NCBI GenBank assembly: GCA_030141605.1
Contig: JAQGDQ010000066.1
Span: forward strand, 1-64,000
Reading direction: 5' to 3'
Source of the DNA: Tubiluchus corallicola
Taxonomy: Eukaryota > Priapulida > Priapulimorpha > Priapulimorphida > Tubiluchidae
DNA: 64,000 nucleotides
A program made the position numbers and the translations under genes. Of this stretch, positions 1 through 8,316 are shown piece by piece; positions within the stretch are counted from its first letter, which is position 1; every line of letters starts with the position of its first letter. The notes beneath the pieces were generated by a model. The model was given only the letters and a program-made list of their open reading frames with translations, searched no databases and was not told the DNA's origin.

Positions 1-32
<32 letters not shown>
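1..32. repeat. (AT)n microsatellite at window edge
   Basis: An uninterrupted AT dinucleotide run opens the window; its true length is unknown because the window cuts it. Confidence 0.95.
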
Positions 33-34
<2 letters not shown>

Positions 35-144
35 TAATGCTCTTGTGAATCCTATCAAACCAGGAATTGTTTTGTATGCTATAGGAGACAATTTACCTAT
101 CCTTGCAACAATCAAATCCTCGTACATACACAAATAAGTAGCAA

Positions 145-1576
145 ATGTTAAAGTTAGGTTTATTCGGAACTTCAATCAAAATGCTTTTCTCGGCAAACTC
201 AAACATTCCTCACAAGAACTTATCAGCAAATTTAACACATTTCTTTTAAAATTTAAGGCAGTTTTAAGAAGACATGCATCTTGAAAAGCATTATCTAGAA
301 AAGGAAAAATAACATTACAAAAACCATTGCTTTCACCTGGCATGCTTATTCTATAAAAACCTGCAGCAACATGTACAGGACTCACAAATTTTACAATTCA
401 CTATTAAAAAGATATCAGTAGAAGCAATACTTTAATAAATTAAAGTGCATGCAAAGAAAAATACTATAATAGCCGCATCAGTCAAAATAAAGATAATGCA
501 CAACGTGTGGCCATCGTTGAGTGAAATCATAAAAAACAAAAAGATATGTGGCATTGCACCAACTAAAATCAATAATAATGCAAAAAATAAGTTCTGCCCC
601 GTTAGTATTGCAAACTATGTAAACGATTTTCTCGCATCTGTTGGAAACGAACTGGAAAGCAAAATTACAGCCTCTGAGAACCTAATGAGAGATACATGGG
701 GCAACCTAATCCCATAAGCATCGCTATAGACACTGTTTTACAACATGAGGTTTCCACACTGATCTCTTAACTGAATGTATCCAAATCATCGAGACCTGAA
801 AGTGTGCCAGATAATATTACAAATTTAGCAATAACACTATTTCCTCTGTACTTGCTAAACAAATAAATATATCTGTAATTCAGGAACATGTCCAGATGCA
901 ATAAATTATACCAATCTATAAATCTATATTTTTACTGTCTCCTGCAAGCAAAATCTTCGAATTAGTTATTTACTCCAGATTCTCAAATTTTTACTTCTCT
1001 TAATATTTTTAGCAAATATCAATCTGGATTGAGACAAAATTATTCAGTCATGCTAGCTACAGCTGAAATAATTTACAGTATCCATAATAACTTTGACAAA
1101 AATTTAATCATCTGTGGCATATTCCTTGATCTTACACAACTTTTGACACTGTCCAATAACATACACTGCTAAAAAAACTTGAAGATCATGGCACAAAAGG
1201 CACACTCTCGCAGTTACTAAGTTCTTACTTGCACAATAAAAGACAGTTCACTAGCACAAACAATTCCAATTCTGACATTTTGCTAGTTCTTTGGCATCTC
1301 ACAATGTTTCAGCTTAGGCCCACTGTTATTGCTAATTTATATAAATGACTTTGCTAATTGTTCGCATTTTCAAGTATGGTTATTTCCAATTGATAAGAAA
1401 CTTATTCTTAAATTTCTCTAACCTTACACAAGTACAACGATGAGCTCCACAAAATTAATTCCTAGATGAAAGCCAATAAATTAACAGCCAACTACACTAA
1501 AACAAAATACATGTTAATATCAAGAAACTCGTCATATTTAAAAATAACACCCATTTTACTATTAACACGGGCAACA
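145..1576 (+). pseudogene. Decayed non-LTR retrotransposon (Jockey/CR1/L2 type), 5' part
   Basis: Plus-strand translation, broken by many stops and frame changes, follows the usual order of an APE-type LINE. Around 150-440 there is an endonuclease C-terminal region with a KPLLSPG motif like the KPWITPG of intact elements. At 445-717 comes the endonuclease-RT linker, with IANYVNDFLASVG (usually IANxFNDFFxxIG). Around 1020-1150 there is RT text ending in GIFLDLT, which is motif A. The copy stops abruptly at about 1576, where a younger minus-strand element is inserted, and resumes at 3158. It is non-functional. The stretch 33-145 before it shows nothing recognisable. Confidence 0.72.
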
Positions 1577-3157
1577 ACATTTTGTAATAGTAATAGTAAT
1601 AGTAATAGTAATTTATTTTCCTCCATATACAATAATTTGACAATAAAATACACAAAAATACAAACAAACATAGGAGAAAGGGTGGCGAAAAACCAAAGGT
1701 TATCGAGTCAACCACCCTTCTCAAAGGACAGTAAACAAAAGGACGCTAAGGACAGTAGACACAGCTATATTAAAAAATACATAAACGTGCAGAAATACAA
1801 AAAACAAAAATACAACAGCAAAAGACAAAAATCAAAAACCATGACAAATTTACGAACTACTAAGCAAAATACCTTACAATTGTTTCTGATAAATACATCT
1901 AATAAATACACAAACGTACAGAAATACAAAAACAAAAATACAACAGCGAAAAAGTGAGTTTGCACCTCATAAAAATGTTTTTAAGCAAAAGTTACCATAA
2001 GAATGTACATCTAACAGACAAAAAAACTGATTTATTTGTAAGCTTCAAGAAGTGCCTTAGCGTACTGTTTTTTAGCGAATGCAGAGGTAAAGAAGTTATA
2101 TGAGCAGGTAGAGAGTTCCATAATACTGATCCCTGATATTTTAACGACGTTTGACCCTTAGATGTATTAAATCGTTCGATAAAGAAAGAACTGTTAGTAG
2201 AAAACCTAGTGTTGTAACTGTGAATATCGGATGCTGGCGTATAGTAATTTAGAAACAATTCTGGTAGTAAGTTATTCTTAAATTTGTATACAAATTTTGC
2301 AAGCTCGAGTTTGTAGATATCATTCAGTTTTAAGAGGCCCAATTTAATGTAGGATGGCGTTGCATGTTCCCGTCTACCAGAAAATGTCATCAGCTTAACT
2401 ATAATGTTTTGATGAGTTTGTATCGGTTTTAAAGTATTTGAAGATGCAGTGCCCCAGGAAAGAATCCCATAGTGAAGATAAGAATAAACCAAAGCATGGT
2501 ATATTAGTTTTAGTACATCTGTATTTATGTAGTGTCTTATCCTCGCAATTATGCCCTTGATTTTGCTAATTTTGTAGGTTATGTGTTTTGTTTGTGTAGA
2601 CCATGTTAAGTTATCATCAATGAACATACCGAGGTATTTAATTTCTTTAGACCTAGTTAATATTTGATTATTCATTGAAATCTGGAAATTTTCATATGCG
2701 TCTGTTTTGCGGCCAGGCGTAATCAGCATGTATTTTGTCTTTTTATAGTTAATAGACAGTTTGTTAGCTTTCATCCACTGATTAATCTTATGCAATTCAC
2801 TGTTAACTGAAGTTTGTAAATTAATTATCTTTGTATCTGTTAAGAATAGATTAGTGTCATCTGCAAACATTCTAGTGTGGAAGTTTGAACAGTTTACAAG
2901 ATCATTTATGTACAAAAGAAGCAATATCGGGCCTAGAGTAGAGCCTTGTGGTACTCCACATGTTATAGTAGTTAGATTTGAGCTAGTATCTCCAATGGAA
3001 GTGTACTGTTGTCTGTTGTGCAAGTAAGATGCAAAGAAATTTTGGGATAGTCCTCTAATACCATAATGTTTCATTTTTTGGAGTAATATATTATGTTGTA
3101 CAGTGTCAAAAGCCTTGGACAGATCTAGGAAGATGCCACACACAAATACATTTTTGT
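1577..3157 (-). mobile_element. Young 5'-truncated non-LTR element inserted into an older relative
   Basis: The insertion covers a short repeat tail (about 1585-1616, TTACTA units on the element strand), a 3' UTR up to 1991, and one open RT frame to 3143. The 5' end is cut just before RT motif A, the typical result of incomplete reverse transcription. The flanks read ACATTTTGT (1577-1585) and ACATTTTTGT (3148-3157), a plausible slightly decayed target-site duplication. The surrounding plus-strand element is continuous across the insertion. Confidence 0.75.
1992..3143 (-). CDS. Reverse transcriptase C-terminal part of a Jockey/CR1/L2-type LINE
   Basis: 383 codons without a stop. The first in-frame Met leads straight into RT motif A (LDLSKAFDTVQHN), followed by motif B (GVPQGSTLGPILLLLYINDL), the catalytic motif C (MFADDTNLF, with the DD pair) and the thumb/C-terminal region, where KYLGMFIDDNLTW is typical of this superfamily. 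There is no endonuclease because the copy is truncated. A frame open this long suggests recent insertion. The exact clade (CR1, L2 or Jockey) cannot be decided by eye. Confidence 0.85.
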   Translation of the reverse strand: MCGIFLDLSKAFDTVQHNILLQKMKHYGIRGLSQNFFASYLHNRQQYTSIGDTSSNLTTITCGVPQGSTLGPILLLLYINDLVNCSNFHTRMFADDTNLFLTDTKIINLQTSVNSELHKINQWMKANKLSINYKKTKYMLITPGRKTDAYENFQISMNNQILTRSKEIKYLGMFIDDNLTWSTQTKHITYKISKIKGIIARIRHYINTDVLKLIYHALVYSYLHYGILSWGTASSNTLKPIQTHQNIIVKLMTFSGRREHATPSYIKLGLLKLNDIYKLELAKFVYKFKNNLLPELFLNYYTPASDIHSYNTRFSTNSSFFIERFNTSKGQTSLKYQGSVLWNSLPAHITSLPLHSLKNSTLRHFLKLTNKSVFLSVRCTFLW

Positions 3158-3730
3158 CAATATTATTAAGGACTACCTACATAAAATATTTAGGGTTGCA
3201 TATTGACAACAAACTGACTTGATTATGCACTCAAAATTTATATTGTACAAGCTCAACAAGCTAATGTATTATTTTCAAAAATACCGCATTTTCTTAACAG
3301 AAACACCCGCCAAACTCTTTGCTAGTCCTTTGTGTATCCATATTTTGAGTATTGTGCACTCTGTTGGGGATCAGCCAATAACGCAATTTTAAAGCCAATA
3401 TGCGTTGCACAAAATAAAATTGTCTAATTATTACATTTAGTAGATATACAGATCCAGCTGAACTTTCATTTCATGTCTAGCAAGTTTTAAAAATACATGA
3501 TGTACATCAGTTAGAATTAGCTAAATTTATGTATAAATACTACTCAAATAATTTAACTAAAGTATTTTACTCTAGTCAGTGATATTCATAACTATAGCAC
3601 AAGAGCAGCTACTAAGAAGTATTACTTTACCCCAAGATATTCAACATATATTTGGAAGTCCCGATCTCTCAGGTTTAAATTTTCCATTTCATTGCTTGTG
3701 AAGTTAGACGAAGTGCTTTGAGGCCTGACA
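3158..3730 (+). pseudogene. Decayed non-LTR retrotransposon, 3' part
   Basis: Continuation of the plus-strand copy after the nested insertion. TYIKYLGLHIDNKLT at about 3173-3215 is the post-catalytic RT block. Around 3340-3660 the text resembles the C-terminal region (FEYCALCWGSANNAILKPI, later SRAATKKYY-like). Many stops are present. Confidence 0.68.
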
Positions 3731-4090
3731 GTGCACAATGCAATTTTTAGTGTTAAGGTTGAATTTTTGATTAAAAATCCTTCTGCAAAAGCTTAACAAC
3801 AAATACTAATGCAGAAATGCAAAGCAAGTCTCGGAGGTGTTAATGTTTTACTAAATTACTCGTAGAATTCGGAATTGTGCAAATAAAGTATTTTAAGTCC
3901 AAACTAAAGTTATTTTAAATTTGTGGACAAATTTATTTCAGAAAGTTGAATTTTGGGATTCTGAAATTTGAACACTGTCATGTTTGAGCCTTTCAACCTG
4001 TGTATTTGTGTATAGATTAATAAACTATGATCATTAGATTAATAAACTAATTAATACGCGGTATTGTGAATTAAACCCGGTATAAAGATT
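3731..4090. other. No recognisable gene (lectin 3' flank)
   Basis: AT-rich sequence. From about 3990 it is a diverged copy of 4255-4355 (shared words such as GTATTGTGAATTAAACC), the 3' flank of the tandem-duplicated lectin exon. I see nothing else in it. Confidence 0.6.
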
Positions 4091-4098
4091 TTGCCTTA

Positions 4099-4244
4099 GT
4101 TGGCATCAGATTCACAGAGAAACGCAATCTTCTGTGAACACTGATTATCGTTCCAGTCATAGTTGAAATGATAGTGCTTTCTGATTTCTAAACAATGCTC
4201 ACGCCCATTAAAATTGTTAGGTTCGGTTCGATACCAGACAGATA
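4099..4244 (-). pseudogene. Truncated duplicate of the lectin terminal exon
   Basis: Minus strand reads about 47 open codons matching the second half of the exon at 4358-4590: EPNNFNGREHC, FNYDWND and IAFLCESDAN followed by a stop. The upstream part of the exon (WIGG.., WVWISNG) and a splice acceptor are missing, so the duplication is partial, but it kept the coding frame and the 3' flank. Either a decaying duplicate or part of an alternative 3' exon whose beginning I cannot see. Confidence 0.75.
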
Positions 4245-4357
4245 ATGTACTCTGTCTATACAGTATGTAGTGTATTGTGTACAGATTAATACACCATGGT
4301 TATCAGATTAGTAAAATATAGATACATGGTATTGTGAATTAAACCTGGAACAAAGAC

Positions 4358-4590
4358 TCAGTTGGCATCAGCTTCGCAGAGAAACGCAAGCTGGTCAGAA
4401 CAATCCCAATCGTTCCAGTCATAGTTGAAATGCCTGCGCTTTCTGATTTCTGCACAATGCTCATGTCCCCTAAAATTGTTAGGCTCGTTTTGACACCAGG
4501 CATCAAATAACAGTCGATGTCCATTAGAAATCCATACCCAGCTTCCTTCATTAAGTTGATCTGTTCCGCCAATCCAGGTGAAAGAGGAAC
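4358..4590 (-). CDS. C-type lectin, terminal exon
   Basis: Acceptor AG at 4592-4591, phase-1 entry, 77 codons to a TGA at 4360-4358. This is the second half of a canonical long-loop C-type lectin domain: FTWIGGTDQ, EGSWVWISNG, WCQNEPNNF, EHCAEIR, DWNDWDC, LAFLCE. The EPN triplet and the WND triplet are both intact; in known CTLDs these coordinate Ca2+ and favour mannose-type sugars. The conserved Cys residues of the long loop and C-terminus are present. Likely a secreted single-domain lectin, since the protein ends five residues after the last Cys. Confidence 0.88.
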
Positions 4591-5124
4591 CTATGAGAAA
4601 AAAGTTAATATTAATATGTAGTGAAAAGTTCCATTTGAGAATGACAGGCAGAAATGGGTAGAATTGGTTAAAATAAATAAGCAAACAAACTGCACAAGAT
4701 CTAGTTCGTACAGACGTCACAAAAACTGCTTAGAGACCTGTTGTTAAACCTTACACAATCAGCTGTTGCTTTTAGTAGCAGGTTTCTGGGCAAAACTTGC
4801 CTATACAAGTTAGATCTTTTTTCAGTTTGGTAAAGCCAGGTCAAATTAAGCAAGATCTATGATCATAAAGTCAAGTCATATAATGAGACTATATTGCAGT
4901 GTAATCCATTTATAGCGAGACCTGTTATAACAAGCCACTGGGTAATATGAGTAAATTTCAAGTTTCCGTCAAATTTTAATGATGTACCTAAATCTTGCTT
5001 ACAGTGCTCCCTGATATTACAATTTATTGCTTACGGGGGAATTTTCAGGTGCTGTGATTGTACTTTGCCTACATAAAACGAGCTTAAATGGATTATACTA
5101 TAATAATGAATATTCTACACTTGC
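4591..5124 (-). other. Intron between the lectin exons
   Basis: Begins with a GC donor (GCAAGT at 5124-5119 on the minus strand) and ends with a pyrimidine tract plus CATAG. At about 4897-4945 the plus strand reads CAGTGTAATCCATTTATAGC followed by GAGACC, resembling one terminus of a pogo/Tigger-like transposon. No partner end is visible. Otherwise featureless. Confidence 0.5.
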
Positions 5125-5311
5125 CACTGGTTTTCACGTAGTTGACTACAAACCGATTTTCTTTAGCTGTTTCTATGGTAACCAATTCACCTCCCTTGGT
5201 TCTGCACTTGATCACAGCCTGCCACCAAGTAGCCGGGGCTTTGTGCAAGGTGTAACATTTTCCATTGTAGTGTTTGGCACCTTTTGGACAACAAGTAGTA
5301 CTGGACATAGC
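5125..5311 (-). CDS. C-type lectin, penultimate exon
   Basis: Acceptor TATTATCAG at 5320-5312, phase 0 entry, phase 1 exit. Encodes the first half of the CTLD: CCPKGAKHYNGKCYTL, TWWQAVIKC, KGGELVTIETAKENRFV, in line with the alpha1/alpha2 region of single-CTLD lectins. The exit donor is G|GCAAGT, a strong non-canonical GC-AG donor. Its phase fits the next exon exactly (Gly codon split 1/2). An in-frame ATG lies in the upstream intron at 5359, but no good signal peptide follows it. The true first exon (signal peptide) should be upstream, and the LTR element inserted at 5418 sits between this exon and wherever that exon is. Confidence 0.85.
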
Positions 5312-5417
5312 CTGATAATAGCAGAAAACAAAGCGTTTTGTAAACTTAAGAATCTGCAAGCTGAATGTAGTGTAACGTAATATTTCATAATCTAATGTTA
5401 TTTGTACAGTGTACTTG

Positions 5418-6704
5418 CGTGGTGAATAAATTTATAAATCGATGATTTTCGATATTTTGGTATGAAATCGCATGCCTCCCTGATCGCATGAATAAATTTA
5501 CAAATGGTGCAATGGAACTCATTCAGCTGTTAAGCTCGAATTTAATGAGCTGTGAAAGCGTAGGATGCAAGAAGTAAAATTTATCGTTTACGTAAGGACA
5601 CTCTAGGATGCTCAGGATAATTAGCTAATATTAGGTTGAGACGGATGTACCATTTATTATAAGCTATATGCACAAGTTACTAGTAATTAACAAAAACTCT
5701 GCGAGGTCACTGTTTCTTGAAGAAAAGAGGACTGATGAGTTTTACTGGTTACGATGACTTTGACCTCCCAGCTGTCCAATAAATCTAAATGTTGCGTGCG
5801 ACGTTGAAATCGTGCAAGGTTATTACGAGGTTACTTCGATGAGATATAAGCCATGAGTTCGAATAACCCAGCGCTCGTTCCACCCGATCGTACTGGAAGA
5901 GACACGTGTGTGTGTGTGACGAATCACACAAGAGGGCTACTTGACAGAGGAGATTGGGACAACTTGAGAAGTTCAGCGTAGACATCTTTCTGCGTTCCTA
6001 GGATAATCTAGGCACTGGACAACGAGAGTTTCATATCAACTATTGGAGTTGGCCAAATTGTACTGGGTACATTGTGGTCAAATCCGCAGAGTTAAGGAAT
6101 CTTAACACATTGGTAAACTGAGAATTAACTGTGCATATCTGTAGTTCGTATAAGTTCACATTGTACTATAGGATAAGTGTAGAGTACACCTTAGGTGATA
6201 GAATTGAAGAATTGCTCAGAGAGATACTTTTGGAAGCTATAAACTAGTTGTACGCGTCAAAAGCGCATAAGAACTAATCTTGTAAGCTACCTAGAAGCAG
6301 TAATTATTGTAAATCAATAAAGTAATTCTCTTTGACATTTAACGATTGAGTTAATGTATGATATTAGAGTGTTTAACTCAAGCAACACTATTTCCGATAT
6401 ACGAATCTGATTAGTTCGCTTTGAATTAACTAACGCTCATATTGCGGGAGCGTTGCTAGGAAACTTGAGGGAAATAGACCTTTTCTCACAACGCAAAGGT
6501 CAAGGTGAAGTTTAGATAAGACGATCATTGCTTGCTAGACTAATATCTAAAGCCCTCGGAGCCAGGTGAAGAATTCGCCTTATAGCAATTAGAAATTAAG
6601 TGGACATATTAAATTCAATCTATACGATATATAGATTTAAGTCACCTTACACTATACGATCAAGATTAACGGAAACATTAGGTATTTAAAATAAGAAGGT
6701 GATA
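5418..6704 (+). repeat. Element 1 5' LTR
   Basis: Matches 17036-18322 base for base in length (1287 bp). By eye I count about 17 substitutions and no indels (roughly 1.3%). The ends are not the usual TG..CA: they read (C/T)GTGGTGAATAA at the left and AAGGTGATA at the right. AATAAA at about 6316 is a candidate polyadenylation signal. A 66-codon minus-strand frame is the same in both LTRs, but only because the LTRs are copies. Confidence 0.95.
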
Positions 6705-7062
6705 ACTGGTGCCGTGATCGCAGATTTAGTGTTTGCTATTTAGTATTTGCAATCTTTTGTAACTTTGTAATTAAGGTTCTGAATTTTGTAAACTTTGTGA
6801 ACTTGTTATATACGATAAGTACGTTATTCTCAGGAAACGCGACTATAAACAAGATGCAACGGAGAGTGAAAGTGATTAAGCAAGCCTTGAGGACATTCAA
6901 GAAATTGGAAAGTAACTACCAGGGCAGATCGGAAGGCTGCACCAGAATGAAGTAGAAATCCCCACATTAATTGGTGAGTGGTTTTGTATTGCCTGAAGGT
7001 GTTAACAGCCTTGTTATTGTATTGAAGATAATTTTGTTGATTGCGCCTAGTTGCGAAAAATT
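6705..7062 (+). promoter_or_regulatory. Element 1 leader with primer-binding site
   Basis: TGGTGCCGTGATCG at 6707-6720, two bases after the LTR, is in the right place and begins with the TGG that pairs with a tRNA CCA end. I could not assign the tRNA. GTGAGT at 6974-6979 is a strong splice-donor match, suitable for making a spliced env mRNA as in gypsy. Confidence 0.6.
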
Positions 7063-8316
7063 ATGTCTGACCCTCAAGAAATAACAGAAGCTCAACTTGA
7101 GAGCTGGATTAGAACCGGAAGTCTCCCGATCGGTTGGTTAGGCGGGCAGAGTCCGGAGGTACAGGCCTTACATGCAGTGGTCCTGCGAAGGATACGGGAT
7201 AGTGAACAGAGCGCGGAAAGCGCTAAAGATGAGAGTAAATCAGATGAGCAAACAGCTGCTCAAACAAGTGGGGCTGTACCCACTTTAGTAGATAGAGCTA
7301 GCTATCTCTCATCTCAAATAGGGACCATTACTGACCAGTGGGCTTTATGTAGCGCCTTGGCAGAGTTGCCTAAATTCACGGGTCAAGAAATAGATTGTAG
7401 CGAAAGGTTTCGCACGTGGGTCCAAAGCATTACTCGGAGGGGGTTCTGTATTTTGCCTGATTCCCAGAATGCTGGTGGAGTGTGTGTGAGATTGGCTTAC
7501 ATGACCGTAGACGGTGCTTGCGCCCATTATTTGGACGCTAACCGTGAGGTTTGGTTTACCATGAACTGGAATCAATTTGTAACATTCTTAGAACAGCGGT
7601 ATGTAAACCGTGCAGAATTGACAAAGCACATGATAGAACTAAAGAATTTGAGGCAAAAGAAAAATGAGTCCCTACGGCAGTTAGTAGACCGTATCTGGTA
7701 TCATGCAAGATTGGCATATCGGCCATCAGAAATCGATCAATCATTGGCCCAGCAATTTTTAACTGATGTACTGATTGAGTCATTACGGAATGACCAATTA
7801 AGGGCCAAATTAATTAAGCATAACACCCTGACTTTAGAGGTGGCATATGCAAGGTGTAGGGAGGATGAGAATAATCATGAGATTATGAGATTAAAAAGTC
7901 GACATGTGGCACACCACCTGCGAGTGGAGACGCCCATGGAAGTTGGCTATGTAGGCTCTGAATCAGAGAGCGAAGGCCCAGCGTGCCAACTACTACTTCC
8001 CCGAATAACTGAAGAACCTAAACAAGGTCCCCCTGAGAATAGGGAAATGGTTCCTGAGAACCGCCAGGGTAAACAGTATCCGGTGGGAAGAAAACCTCCC
8101 AGAGACAGGCCGGCACCTCGGCAACGGCCGCAGATAGCCGGAATAGGCCGACAAGGTATGGGAAGGTGGTGGTCCCAGAAACCCAGGAGGCCCACACAAG
8201 CAGACTTGTGTTTTAAATGTCAACGGCCTGGGCATTTCGCCCGGGAGTGCCATTACACTGGCCCTGCTGTAAGAGGAAGGGTGGTAGGCCCAAGAAAGCA
8301 GCAGGAAAACTATTAG
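7063..8316 (+). CDS. gag: Gag polyprotein (element 1)
   Basis: Start chosen at the ATG at 7063 (MSDPQEITEAQL); 417 residues. The middle (roughly residues 95-275) is helical and capsid-like: LAELPKFTGQEIDCSERFRTW, then RAELTKHMIELKNLRQ and ESLRNDQLRAKL, the pattern of Ty3/gypsy retrotransposon capsids. A basic, proline-rich linker follows. At residues 383-396 there is one CCHC zinc knuckle (CFKCQRPGHFAREC) for RNA binding. The 3' end overlaps pol by 100 nt, and pol lies in the -1 frame. I see no classic slippery heptamer in the overlap; the run GCAGGAAAAC near the gag stop is the closest. Confidence 0.9.
   Translation: MSDPQEITEAQLESWIRTGSLPIGWLGGQSPEVQALHAVVLRRIRDSEQSAESAKDESKSDEQTAAQTSGAVPTLVDRASYLSSQIGTITDQWALCSALAELPKFTGQEIDCSERFRTWVQSITRRGFCILPDSQNAGGVCVRLAYMTVDGACAHYLDANREVWFTMNWNQFVTFLEQRYVNRAELTKHMIELKNLRQKKNESLRQLVDRIWYHARLAYRPSEIDQSLAQQFLTDVLIESLRNDQLRAKLIKHNTLTLEVAYARCREDENNHEIMRLKSRHVAHHLRVETPMEVGYVGSESESEGPACQLLLPRITEEPKQGPPENREMVPENRQGKQYPVGRKPPRDRPAPRQRPQIAGIGRQGMGRWWSQKPRRPTQADLCFKCQRPGHFARECHYTGPAVRGRVVGPRKQQENY

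Noticed and set aside
1466..1957. 163-codon plus-strand ORF
   Set aside because: It runs across the LINE insertion junction and repeat tail; low-complexity Asn/Lys composition, antisense to the 3' UTR.
4358..5311. Lectin exons as an alternative 3' end of the contactin
   Set aside because: Exon phases do not match (phase 1 exit versus phase 0 entry), and the CTLD is complete on its own.
5785..5985. 66-codon minus-strand ORF present identically at 17403-17603
   Set aside because: Identity only reflects that the two LTRs are copies; no domain, no independent conservation.
8217..8316. Canonical -1 slippery heptamer in the gag/pol overlap
   Set aside because: None of the classic X XXY YYZ forms is present in the gag frame; only a weak GGAAAAC-like run.
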